DNA from: an uncultured Olsenella sp.
Lineage (GTDB): Bacteria; Actinomycetota; Coriobacteriia; Coriobacteriales; Atopobiaceae
Assembly (NCBI GenBank): GCA_900548775.1
Contig: URLM01000027.1
Span: 1-26,242 of the forward strand
DNA: 26,242 bases
Direction: 5' to 3'
Program-made: the position numbers and the translations under genes
The notes under the pieces: model-generated
Seen by the model: the letters and a program-made list of their open reading frames with translations, nothing else
Told to the model about the DNA's origin: nothing
Databases searched by the model: none
Shown here: positions 14,275-24,810 of the stretch, in pieces
How positions within the stretch are numbered: position 1 is the stretch's first letter
Layout of the letters: every line of letters begins with the position of its first letter

Positions 14275-14867
14275 CAGAGCGCTCCCTTCGTGGACGGGAT
14301 GCCCTCCACGCGCGGGTCCGGCTCGACGGCAGCCCTGAGCGCGCGGGCGAACGACTTGAACGTGGCCTCGAGGATGTGGTGCGCGTTCTCGCCGGCAATC
14401 TCGCGCAGGTGAACGGTCATGCCGGCGTCGCGCGCCAGGCCGCAGAAGAACTCGTGGCCAAGCTCGGTGTCGAAGGTGCCCACCTTCTGGGGCCCAATAG
14501 GCACGTCCCAAAAGAGCTCCCCACGCCCCGAGATGTCGACGGCAGCCATGACCAGTGCCTCGTCGAGCGGGACCAGCGCGTCGCCAAAGCGACGGATGCC
14601 GCGCTTGTCGCCAAGCGCCTGGCGCAGCGCCTGCCCGAGCACGATGCCCGTGTCCTCGACGGTATGGTGGTCGTCCACCCAGGTGTCCCCCTTCACGTGC
14701 ACCGTGAGGTCCACGAGCGAGTGGCGCGAGAGCGCGGTGAGCATGTGGTCGAAGAACCCCACGCCCGTCGAGATGTCCGAGGTTCCGGTGCCGTCGAGGT
14801 TCACCGTGACCTCGATCGATGTCTCGGCGGTCTGCCGAGAGACGCTTGCCACGCGTGCCATGGTCAT
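14274..14867 (-). CDS. hisB: Imidazoleglycerol-phosphate dehydratase
   Basis: This 197-residue manganese enzyme dehydrates imidazole glycerol phosphate, step six of histidine synthesis. The two family HHxxE motifs are seen as HHTVEDTG and HHILEATFK, with the start RVASVSRQTAETSIEVTVNLDGTG typical. It is the single-domain form; the histidinol-phosphatase half found in enteric HisB is absent. The first ATG (14867) overlaps the hisC stop as ATGA, but the AAGGGGG ribosome site is only one base away from it; the second ATG (14861, the third codon) has a better 7-base spacing and may be the real start. Either way the difference is two residues. Confidence 0.95.
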   Translation of the reverse strand: MTMARVASVSRQTAETSIEVTVNLDGTGTSDISTGVGFFDHMLTALSRHSLVDLTVHVKGDTWVDDHHTVEDTGIVLGQALRQALGDKRGIRRFGDALVPLDEALVMAAVDISGRGELFWDVPIGPQKVGTFDTELGHEFFCGLARDAGMTVHLREIAGENAHHILEATFKSFARALRAAVEPDPRVEGIPSTKGAL

Positions 14868-15955
14868 TCCCCCTTAAGGATGGACTTGAGGGCCGCAACC
14901 ACGAGGTCGTTCTCCTCGGGCTTGCCCACGGTGATGCGCAGACAGTCCTCGAGACCCGGCGTGGACGAGAAGTCCCTCACCAGTATCGAGCGCTCGTCGC
15001 GCAGGCGGCGCCACACGTCGTGGGCGTGCGGCACGCGGACGCAGAGGAAGTTTGCCTGGCTGGGCCACACGCGCACCCCAAGCAGAGCAAGGTCGCCGAG
15101 CATGCCGGAAAGGCGGCTGCGGTCCTGGCGGATGGCCTGGATGGCCGGCTGGAACGCGTCGCGATGCGTGACGGCGACGAGCGCCGCAGACTGGTCAAGC
15201 ACGCTCACCGAGTAGGGCTGCCGCACGGCGGCGAGCGCCGCCGCCACCGCGGGACCTGCCAGCACGTAGCCCACGCGGGCACCTGCAAGCGCGAACGCCT
15301 TGGAGAAGGTGTGCAGCACGGCAAGGTTCTCGTACTCGTCGAGCATGTCCTCGACGGAGGAGCCGGGGTCGGCGAACTCGATGTACGCCTCGTCCACGAG
15401 CACGATGCCGGGGCACGCCTCGCAGAGCCTGCGCACGCCCTCACGCGGGAAGAGGTCGCCCGTGGGGTTGTTGGGCGACGTCACCACCACGAGCGTCGCC
15501 GAGCGTGCGGCCTCGACCAACGCGTCCACGTTGGGGGCAAAGTCCTTCTCGCGGGGCACCTCGACCACGGGTGTCTCGACCATGGAGGCATAGAGCCCGT
15601 AGACCGAGAAAGTAGGCGGGCAGCTCACGAGGGCGTGTCCCGCCCCGCCAAACGCAAGGAAGAAGTTGAAGAGGAGCTCGTCGCCGCCATTGCCAACAAT
15701 GACCTGCTCGGGTGCCACGCCATGCCATGCGGCGAGCTTCTCGCGCAGCTCCCCGCCAAGGGGCACGGGATAGCGGTTCCACGCGGCGCTGGTCACTGCC
15801 TCTGCCAGGGCTGGCGCCACCTCGGGCGGGACGCCGTAGTTGTTCTCGTTAGCCGAGAGAACCACGTCAACAGGCGAGAAGGCCGGGTCATAGGGCTCGA
15901 GCGCCGCCGCGGACGGCCGCATGAGGGCGCGAACCTCTGGTGTGATGCCTGCCAT
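14864..15955 (-). CDS. hisC: Histidinol-phosphate aminotransferase
   Basis: This 363-residue PLP enzyme transfers an amino group from glutamate to imidazole acetol phosphate. The N-terminal SANENNYGVPPEV segment, GNGGDELL for PLP-phosphate contact, TSPNNPTGDLFP, VLVDEAYIEF and the Schiff-base Lys219 in HTFSKAFALAGARVGY are all in place, so it should be active. The ATG at 15955 is chosen because GGGGAGAG immediately precedes it and homologues start here; the frame is open to 16087, overlapping hisD. It begins 7 bp after the hisD stop and ends by overlapping hisB as ATGA. Confidence 0.96.
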   Translation of the reverse strand: MAGITPEVRALMRPSAAALEPYDPAFSPVDVVLSANENNYGVPPEVAPALAEAVTSAAWNRYPVPLGGELREKLAAWHGVAPEQVIVGNGGDELLFNFFLAFGGAGHALVSCPPTFSVYGLYASMVETPVVEVPREKDFAPNVDALVEAARSATLVVVTSPNNPTGDLFPREGVRRLCEACPGIVLVDEAYIEFADPGSSVEDMLDEYENLAVLHTFSKAFALAGARVGYVLAGPAVAAALAAVRQPYSVSVLDQSAALVAVTHRDAFQPAIQAIRQDRSRLSGMLGDLALLGVRVWPSQANFLCVRVPHAHDVWRRLRDERSILVRDFSSTPGLEDCLRITVGKPEENDLVVAALKSILKGE

Positions 15956-15962
15956 CTCTCCC

Positions 15963-17363
15963 CTACCCCTCGTACCCGGGGAGCTTGGGCACGCCCGGCT
16001 CGTCAAGCTGCTGCGGCCACGCGGTGTGGGTGGCGTCCTCGCAAGCGGCAAGTGTGTCCGAGAAGCTCTTCTCGCCCTGCTCGGCAAGCTTCACGCGCAG
16101 CCCCGCAGAGAGCGCGTGCGCCCAAAGCCCTTCGGCCTGGGCCATAGCCTGGACGGCCGGGGCGTCGGCGAGAAGGCCCTCCGGCGTGTACGAGATGACG
16201 CTCGAGTGCTTCTGGAAGTCGTAGACGCCCAAGGGGTTGGAGAAGCGCGCCGTGCCGCCGGTGGGAAGCGTGTGGTCGGGGCCGGCAACGTAGTCGCCCA
16301 GGGGCTCCGAGCTCCAGGCGCCCACGAAGATGGCACCAGCGTTGCGCACCGAGCCCAGAAGCGACATAGCGTCCTCGCAGTGCAGCTCGAGGTGCTCCGG
16401 CGCGACCACGTTCACTGCCTCGACGGCGTCTGCCAGCGTCGCTGCCACGACCACCACCCCGCGGTCGTCCAGCGAGGCGCGCGTGATCTTCTCGCGCGGG
16501 CTCTGCGAGACCAGGCGCTCGACGGCATCGAGGACGCGGTCCGGGAGCGAGGGATCGCAGGTCACAAGGTAGCAGGACGCCATTGGGTCGTGCTCGGCCT
16601 GGGCCATAAGGTCAGCCGCCACCACGACCGGGTCGGCGGACGCGTCTGCCAGGACGCAGACCTCGGAGGGCCCGGCGATCATGTCGTTGCCCACGTCGCC
16701 GGAGACGTGGCGCTTGGCTGCCGCCACGTAGGCGTTGCCGGGGCCCACGACCTTGTCGACGCGGGGGATGGACTCGGTGCCATAGGCCACGGCGCCAATC
16801 GCCTGCGCGCCGCCCACGGCATAGACCTCGTCGACGCCCGCCACCGAGGCTGCTGCCAACGTATATGCCGAGAGCGTGCCGTCGTGCTGTGGCGGCGTCA
16901 CCATGACCACGCGGCGCACGCCCGCAACCTTTGCCGGGACGGCGTCCATGAGCACCGTCGAGGGGTACTGCGCGCGACCGCCCGGCACGTAGATGGCCAC
17001 GGAGTCGAGCGGCGTCACCTTCACGCCCAGGATGGTGCCGTCGGGCCGCGTCTCGAACCAGGAGTTCTCGCGCTGACGTTCGTGGAACTCGCGAATCTGG
17101 CGGTACGCGCGACGCAGGGACGAGAGGAACTCGGCATCCACCATGCCGGGGGCGGCGTCTACCAGCTCCTGCGGGACGCGGAACTCGCTCGGGCAGGCGC
17201 CGTCGAAGCGCTGGCAGTACTCACGCACGGCCTCGTCGCCCCGCTCGCGCACGTCGTCCACGATGGCGGCGGCGCTCTCCATCACCTCGCGGGGAAGCGC
17301 CCCCGAGCGGTTGAGATCTGCCTGCGTGAGTGCCTGACCAGCGGCTAGCGTGATCCTTCTCAA
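15963..17363 (-). CDS. hisD: Histidinol dehydrogenase (TTG start)
   Basis: This 466-residue zinc enzyme carries out the last two oxidations, from histidinol to histidine, using NAD. Hallmarks include RAQYPSTVLMDAVPAKVAGV, the GGAQAIGAVAYGT nucleotide region, the IAGPSEVCVLAD segment, QAEHDP with zinc-ligand residues, and GPDHTLPTGGTARFSNPLGVYDF near the C-terminus. The start is a TTG at 17363: GGGGAG lies 5-6 bases upstream, the hisZG stop is just 2 bp before it, and the following RRITL residues fit homologues. A weak start directly behind the long first gene may lower its translation. Confidence 0.95.
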   Translation of the reverse strand: MRRITLAAGQALTQADLNRSGALPREVMESAAAIVDDVRERGDEAVREYCQRFDGACPSEFRVPQELVDAAPGMVDAEFLSSLRRAYRQIREFHERQRENSWFETRPDGTILGVKVTPLDSVAIYVPGGRAQYPSTVLMDAVPAKVAGVRRVVMVTPPQHDGTLSAYTLAAASVAGVDEVYAVGGAQAIGAVAYGTESIPRVDKVVGPGNAYVAAAKRHVSGDVGNDMIAGPSEVCVLADASADPVVVAADLMAQAEHDPMASCYLVTCDPSLPDRVLDAVERLVSQSPREKITRASLDDRGVVVVAATLADAVEAVNVVAPEHLELHCEDAMSLLGSVRNAGAIFVGAWSSEPLGDYVAGPDHTLPTGGTARFSNPLGVYDFQKHSSVISYTPEGLLADAPAVQAMAQAEGLWAHALSAGLRVKLAEQGEKSFSDTLAACEDATHTAWPQQLDEPGVPKLPGYEG

Positions 17364-17365
17364 AG

Positions 17366-19036
17366 CTACTCCCCTCTCGTGACCTCGGCGAGGCGAGCCG
17401 CCAGGTCGCGAATCCTCTTGTCACAGCGGTATGCTGCCGGTCCCGCGAAGAAGCGGGCGGTGCACTCCATGACCTCGTCGACGATCACCAGGTCGTTCTC
17501 GCGGAGCGTGGTGCCCGTGGCCGTGATGTCAACGATGCGGTCGGTCATGCCCACGATGGGGCCAAGCTCGATGTTGCCGTGCAGGGTGACGATGTCCGCC
17601 TGCTGGCCAATGGAGTCGTAGTAGGCCTGCGTGATGCGCGGGTACTTGGTGGCCACGCGAACGGTGCCGCGCCAGGCGTAGTTTCTCTCGGCAACGCCCG
17701 CCTTGGCACGCGGCTCGGCCACCACAAAGCGGCAACCGCCAAAGCCGAGGTCGACGAGCTGGAGCACGTCCATGTTGGCCTCCACGAGCGAGTCCCGCCC
17801 GCAGATTCCGCAGTCGCAGCCGCCATGGCCCACGAAGGCCGGGGCGTCCTGCGCGCGCACGATCACGTACTCGACGTCACCCTCGCGCACCGTGAGCTGG
17901 CGACCCGGTTCGCGCAGGCCTTCAACGGGAAGCCCCGCTGCCTCGAGCACGCGAATGGCGTCCTTGAGGAGCGACCCCTTGGGGACGGCGATGCGAAGGG
18001 GCCTCTCGGCAAGGCGAACGCCTGGCGTGACCACGCCGGACTCGCCCGGCTCGCCCAAGATCTCCTGCAGGCGCTCGAGCGAGAGGGCAAAGCCGCAGGC
18101 AGCGGTGTTCTCTCGGCCCAGGTTTGCGAGAACCGCGTCGTAGCGGCCGCCAGAGGCAAGCGATGCCGCGATGCCCTCGGCGTAACCCTTGAAGATGATG
18201 CCCGTGTAGTAGTCGAAGGAGTTGATGATCGAGAAGTCGAAGGACGCACGGCCGTCCGAGAAGAGCCCGGAGAGCGAGGCCACAAGGCGCTCGAGCTCGG
18301 CAGTCCCACGAGCGCCCTTCTCGACGCCGGCGGCCTCCAGAAGCTCGTCCAGTTCCGCGATCACCTCGGAGCCGCCCACCAGGCGCGGGATGCGCCTGAT
18401 CGCTCGGGCAGCGGCTGCATCGAGCTCGCCTGCTGCAACGGCCTTCTCGACCAGCTCGTCCAGCGAGACAAAGTCGGAGTCATGCACCAGGGCGAGCGCC
18501 TCCTCGCGGAAGCGCGCGCTGGGCGCGCAGGTGTCGAGCAGGGCCTTGAGCGGCGTGACCGAGCCCAACACGATACGCCACGCCGGTACGTCGAGCGCGC
18601 TGAGCGTCTCGGCGAGAAGGTCCACGACCTCGTGCTCGGCGGCGGCGCCGTCACCGCCCACAAGCTCCACGCCCAGCTGGGTGAACTGGCGCGGCTGGCC
18701 CTTGAGCGAGGACTCCTCGCGCACGACGGGTGCCTCGTAGCGGAGGCGCATGGGCAGGCGGTCTGGGCTCACGCGCGTGGAGATCATGCGCGCGATGGGC
18801 AGCGTGAGGTCCGGGCGCAGCGTGAGAAGGCTGCCATCCACGTCGAAGAGCTGGAACGGCAGGCCCTTGATACGGCCCGCGCGCTCGAGTGCGTCACGCG
18901 ACTCCAGGAGCGGCGTCTCCACCGGAAGGTACCCATGCGCCGAGAAGACCTCGCGCACGGTGCCGGAGATGCGCTCGCGCGCGAGCGCCTCCTGAGGAAG
19001 GATGTCACGGAACCCGCTTGGTGTGCCTGCTATCAC
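17366..19036 (-). CDS. hisZG: HisZ-HisG fusion: ATP phosphoribosyltransferase with its regulatory subunit
   Basis: This 556-residue protein joins two proteins that are normally separate. Residues 1 to about 335 are HisZ, a class II aminoacyl-tRNA-synthetase-like regulatory subunit (TPSGFRDILPQEA, motif-2-like RLRYEAPVVREE, then GGRYDAVLANLG and ACGFALSLERL). Residues about 346-556 are a short-form HisG catalytic subunit (PLRIAVPKGSLLKDAI, then VDITATGTTLRENDL for PRPP binding). Together they catalyse ATP plus PRPP to phosphoribosyl-ATP, the committed, feedback-regulated step. The joint lies near position 18016 and shows no stop or frameshift. Start is GTG at 19036 after a GGGGAGAGGGG stretch. 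It heads the his operon. Three cysteines (C407, C409, C412) stand where HisG usually has GAADLGIVG, which is unusual. Confidence 0.93.
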   Translation of the reverse strand: MIAGTPSGFRDILPQEALARERISGTVREVFSAHGYLPVETPLLESRDALERAGRIKGLPFQLFDVDGSLLTLRPDLTLPIARMISTRVSPDRLPMRLRYEAPVVREESSLKGQPRQFTQLGVELVGGDGAAAEHEVVDLLAETLSALDVPAWRIVLGSVTPLKALLDTCAPSARFREEALALVHDSDFVSLDELVEKAVAAGELDAAAARAIRRIPRLVGGSEVIAELDELLEAAGVEKGARGTAELERLVASLSGLFSDGRASFDFSIINSFDYYTGIIFKGYAEGIAASLASGGRYDAVLANLGRENTAACGFALSLERLQEILGEPGESGVVTPGVRLAERPLRIAVPKGSLLKDAIRVLEAAGLPVEGLREPGRQLTVREGDVEYVIVRAQDAPAFVGHGGCDCGICGRDSLVEANMDVLQLVDLGFGGCRFVVAEPRAKAGVAERNYAWRGTVRVATKYPRITQAYYDSIGQQADIVTLHGNIELGPIVGMTDRIVDITATGTTLRENDLVIVDEVMECTARFFAGPAAYRCDKRIRDLAARLAEVTRGE

Positions 19037-19165
19037 GCCTGCCCCTCTCCCCTTCTGATACGTAGAGCAAACAGCTCTGACGCGACGGAAATTACTGCGT
19101 GCGCGACGGGAGCCACGCGCTTCTCGTGCGCGGGGGCTCCTCTCGCGTGGAGTCTCGTCTCGTGC
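19037..19165 (-). promoter_or_regulatory. his operon leader with alternative hairpins
   Basis: The minus-strand leader between the operator-like palindrome and hisZG has two overlapping inverted repeats: CCACGCG/CGCGTGG and GGAGCC/GGCTCC. They share two bases, so both stems cannot form fully at once, as in attenuators. I see no leader peptide rich in His codons, no T-box signature and no U-tract, so attenuation is only a possibility. Confidence 0.3.
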
Positions 19166-19195
19166 GTTGTCACTTTAGCATACTAAAGTGACAAC
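19166..19195. promoter_or_regulatory. Operator-like perfect palindrome upstream of hisZG
   Basis: GTTGTCACTTTAG (19166-19178) and its exact reverse complement (19183-19195) are separated by CATA. It is 130 bp upstream of the hisZG start in AT-rich DNA amid GC-rich surroundings. Size and symmetry fit a dimeric repressor site; the minus strand also contains TTGTCA, which may serve as a -35 box inside it. The regulator is unknown. Confidence 0.65.
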
Positions 19196-19318
19196 TGCCG
19201 CGGAGGGCCTTCGGGTGCGAAGCGTTAACGCTCCATTCATATGAGAGTCTCGGGCAGCGAGGGAAGTACTTCTCGGCACCATCTTCTTCGTGCACTGGGA
19301 TCAGGTACGAGAAGCGCC
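19196..19318. other. DNA between operator and array 2
   Basis: No gene is seen. It contains the perfect 12-bp palindrome AGCGTTAACGCT (19221-19232) and, nearest the array, a link segment of the repeat family (GGTACGAGAAGCGC, ending near 19318) whose own hairpin has decayed. Any his promoter should lie in or near its left end. Confidence 0.5.
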
Positions 19319-19709
19319 CTCCGGCGAGAAAACGGCGCCGGAGCAGGGGTTCCCGACAGAATCACGTACGAGAAGGGCCCTCCGGCGCCGAAATGACGCC
19401 GGGAGGTGGGTTCCCGACGGGATTCCGTACGAGACGCGCCCTCCGGCGCCGAAATGACGCCGGGGCGAAGGCTCCGTGCGCCGCCGCTGCTGGAACGCGC
19501 CTTCCGGCGAGAAAACGGCGCCGGAAGGAGGACTTCAGACGGAATCACGTACAAGAAGCGCCCTCAGGCGAGAAAACGGCGCCGGAAGGTGGGTTCCCGA
19601 CGGGATTACGTACGAGACGCGCCCTCCGGAGAAGAAATGACGCCGAAGCTGGTGTTCCTGACGGAATCACGTACGAGAAGCGCCTTCCGGCGCCGAAATG
19701 ACGCCGGAG
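19319..19709. repeat. Array 2: seven palindromic hairpin units, period 60-62 bp
   Basis: Left half-sites (CTCCGGCG, CTTCCGGCG or close variants) begin at 19319, 19380, 19441, 19501, 19563, 19624 and 19684, periods 61, 61, 60, 62, 61, 60. Each is followed by a 9-nt loop of one of two types, AGAAAACGG or CCGAAATGA, and by CGCCGGAG-like right arms. Links of about 35 bp are themselves similar (TTCCCGACGGGATT then CGTACGAGA). Stem changes are partly matched on the other arm (units 1 and 4: CTCC/GGAG versus CTTCC/GGAAG). The array ends 33 bp beyond the murJ stop. Same family as 3979-4191. Confidence 0.92.
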
Positions 19710-19741
19710 CGAAGATGCGACAAAGGGACAGTCCCATTCTC

Positions 19742-21430
19742 TCATCCGCGCCGGCGCGTGAAGCGCGCGAGAACAGACTTGATGAAATGTGCCTCGGGTA
19801 CCTTGAGCAGCACCGCAAGCCCATAGGTAACCAACACGGAGGGGATGCCAGCTACCGCGCAGTACAGCAGCGCGAGAAACGTGTGACCCTCGCAGCTGCC
19901 AAGCACAGCCGTAAGCGCCCAGAGAATCGCAAGCCCCGCCGCAGCGCCCGCCAGTCCAAAGAGCACCGACTTCACGAACGACCTCAGCACCGAGCCAAAG
20001 CCCACGCGCCCCAGCGAGGAGCGCAGGTTCACGATGGTCACGATGTCGACCAGTAGGAAGAAGACAAAGGACGTCAGCGCGATCACGAACATGGAGCCCG
20101 TCTCGCCAAACCACGCCGGGTCAAGCAGCAGGAGCACGGCCACTTGCCCCGCACCGCCCACGACGTTTGCCAGCGCGTAGACGCGCATCTGACGCATGGA
20201 TGAGGTCACCTTCTGGAAGTACATGCCAATGCCGTAGAACGGCAACGCGCAAGCAAGGCCGCAGATGTAGGCAGCAGTCATGGAGAGCTGGTCGGCGGTG
20301 AACTTGCCAGCCGCAACGAGCGACGCCAGCGGCATGGAGAAGGCAATGAGGTACATGCCAAACGGCACCATGAAGAAGAGGATCTGGCTCATGCCGGAGG
20401 TGACGCCGCGCTTGAAGCCGTCGATGTCATCATGCGCAAAGCGGTCGGAGAGCTCGGTGAACATGGCCGTGGTGATGGGGACGGCGAGAATGGCGTAGGG
20501 CAGCGTGTACCACAGACGCGCGTAGTAGATGACGGATGCGCCGGAGACCGAGACGGAAAGCGACGTGCTCTGCTGCACCGACGTGGTCACGAACGACGTG
20601 ATCATGACAACCAGCGACGGAATGCCAATGGAGAGCGTGTCCTTGAGTGCCGGGTCGTGCCAGTCGATGTGCCACGTGAGGCGGATGCCGTGCTTGCGCA
20701 GCGACGGCATCTGGACCAAGACCTGCACCGCCACGCCGGCGGGGTTGCCAATGGCCAGGATAAGGGTTGCCAGCGTGGGGTTCACGTTCACCAGCGCCGC
20801 GTAGAGCAGGAACGACGCCGTGATGACAAAGTTGTTGAAGATCGAGCTGGCGCTGCTCCAGAAGTAGTCCCTCTCGGCGTTGAGCACGCCCGAGAAGATC
20901 GAGGAGAGCGAGTAGAGCACGACCTCCACCACGAAGAACCTAAAGAGGTAGGTGGCGAAGCCCGCGTCGAAGTCACTTGTTGCCGAGAAGGACTGCGTCC
21001 ACACGAGCTGGGCGGCAAAGATGAAGCCGAGAACTGCCACGGCGCCCATGAGCAGGGTGACGATGGAGACGAGGTTCGAGGTGTAGCGACTGGCGCCCTT
21101 CTCGCCATCGCGCTGCTTGACCGACATGTAGACCGGCAGGAACGCCGTGACCAGCATGCCGCCCACGACGATCTCATACAGCTGGTTGGGCAGGTTGTTG
21201 GCCACCGAGTAGCAGCTGGCGACCATGCCGGCCCCAAGCGCGAAGCTCTGACCCCAAGTGCGGAAGAAGCCCGTGATGCGGCTCACGATGACGAGGAAGC
21301 TCATGAGGGCGGCGTTGCGGCCAACCTGGCTCTCGGTGGACTCGGCCGAACTTGCTGGCGCAGCCTGCGCATCCCCCCTCTTGCGCGCCGGCGCCATGTG
21401 CTTTGGCTTCCAGCCCTGGGTATCGCTCAC
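19742..21430 (-). CDS. murJ: Lipid II flippase MurJ/MviN family (GTG start)
   Basis: This 562-residue integral membrane protein belongs to the MOP superfamily and would move lipid II across the cytoplasmic membrane for peptidoglycan synthesis. About 14 hydrophobic helices are visible from residue 40 on. The family region VSRITGFFRTWGQSFALGAG, then VANNLPNQLYEIVVGGMLVTAFLPVYM, is well preserved. The first 35 residues are polar and likely cytoplasmic. The GTG at 21430 overlaps the ybaK stop as GTGA and has AGGAG 6 bases upstream, which decides the start. Its 3' end has no ordinary terminator; instead the hairpin array 2 follows within 33 bp. Confidence 0.93.
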   Translation of the reverse strand: MSDTQGWKPKHMAPARKRGDAQAAPASSAESTESQVGRNAALMSFLVIVSRITGFFRTWGQSFALGAGMVASCYSVANNLPNQLYEIVVGGMLVTAFLPVYMSVKQRDGEKGASRYTSNLVSIVTLLMGAVAVLGFIFAAQLVWTQSFSATSDFDAGFATYLFRFFVVEVVLYSLSSIFSGVLNAERDYFWSSASSIFNNFVITASFLLYAALVNVNPTLATLILAIGNPAGVAVQVLVQMPSLRKHGIRLTWHIDWHDPALKDTLSIGIPSLVVMITSFVTTSVQQSTSLSVSVSGASVIYYARLWYTLPYAILAVPITTAMFTELSDRFAHDDIDGFKRGVTSGMSQILFFMVPFGMYLIAFSMPLASLVAAGKFTADQLSMTAAYICGLACALPFYGIGMYFQKVTSSMRQMRVYALANVVGGAGQVAVLLLLDPAWFGETGSMFVIALTSFVFFLLVDIVTIVNLRSSLGRVGFGSVLRSFVKSVLFGLAGAAAGLAILWALTAVLGSCEGHTFLALLYCAVAGIPSVLVTYGLAVLLKVPEAHFIKSVLARFTRRRG

Positions 21431-21930
21431 CGGGTCTCCTCTCGGCAGATGTCAGCATAAGTGGCGTCGCAGAACGACACGAGGTCATCAGGCGCAAGGC
21501 GCAGCGAGAGCCCCCGCCTGCCGCCCGAGATGCCCACCGTGTCGAAGAGCTGGGCCGTCTCGTCTATGAGCGTGGGAAAGCGCTTCTTCATGCCAACGGG
21601 CGAGCAGCCCCCGCGCACGTAGCCCGTGAGGCCCTCGAGCTCCTTGGTGGGAAGCATCGAGAGGCTCTTCTCGCCCGCCGCAGCGGCCGCCTTCTTGAAG
21701 TCGAGTTCCTCGCCCACGGGGATGCAGCACACCACGTACGTGCCGGAAGGAGCCACGGTCACCAACGTCTTGAACGAGGAGGCTGGGTCCACGCCGGCAT
21801 CGAGCGCCATGCGGAGCCCCAGCCCGCGCGTGAGGTCGTCCTCCTCCACCTCGCGGTAGGTGAACGAGATGCCCGCCCGCTCGAGCTCGCGCATGGCGTT
21901 GGTCTTCTGGAACTTCTCGCGCTTGGCCAT
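21427..21930 (-). CDS. ybaK: Cys-tRNA(Pro) deacylase, YbaK/EbsC family
   Basis: This 167-residue cytoplasmic editing protein is of the YbaK type, which removes cysteine wrongly loaded on tRNA-Pro. The likely catalytic lysine lies in PASSFKTLV, and the family's conserved loop is seen as YVRGGCSPVGMKKRFPT. The N-terminal AMRELERAGISFTYREVEED segment is typical, and length is normal for the family. The ATG at 21930 has GGAGG about 8 bases upstream and comes 3 bp after the uvrA stop. Its end overlaps murJ. The three genes uvrA-ybaK-murJ form one compact transcription unit but have unrelated roles. Confidence 0.93.
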   Translation of the reverse strand: MAKREKFQKTNAMRELERAGISFTYREVEEDDLTRGLGLRMALDAGVDPASSFKTLVTVAPSGTYVVCCIPVGEELDFKKAAAAAGEKSLSMLPTKELEGLTGYVRGGCSPVGMKKRFPTLIDETAQLFDTVGISGGRRGLSLRLAPDDLVSFCDATYADICREETR

Positions 21931-21933
21931 GCC

Positions 21934-24810
<2,877 letters not shown>

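Noticed and set aside
19037..19165. T-box or His-codon attenuator before hisZG
   Set aside because: No T-box core sequence, no run of His codons and no intrinsic terminator with a U-tract was found.
17579..19186. 535-codon open frame on the plus strand opposite hisZG
   Set aside because: Long antisense frames are common in GC-rich genes. It has no family features, and hisZG on the other strand is certain. The same applies to long plus-strand frames at 4550-6112, 9731-11050, 11372-12592, 14819-16147 and 15921-17348.
19237..20114. Open frames across array 2 and into murJ with repeated SYVIPSGTPA-like peptides
   Set aside because: Same reason as for array 1; the frames are by-products of the repeat, and the part inside murJ is antisense to a clear membrane protein.
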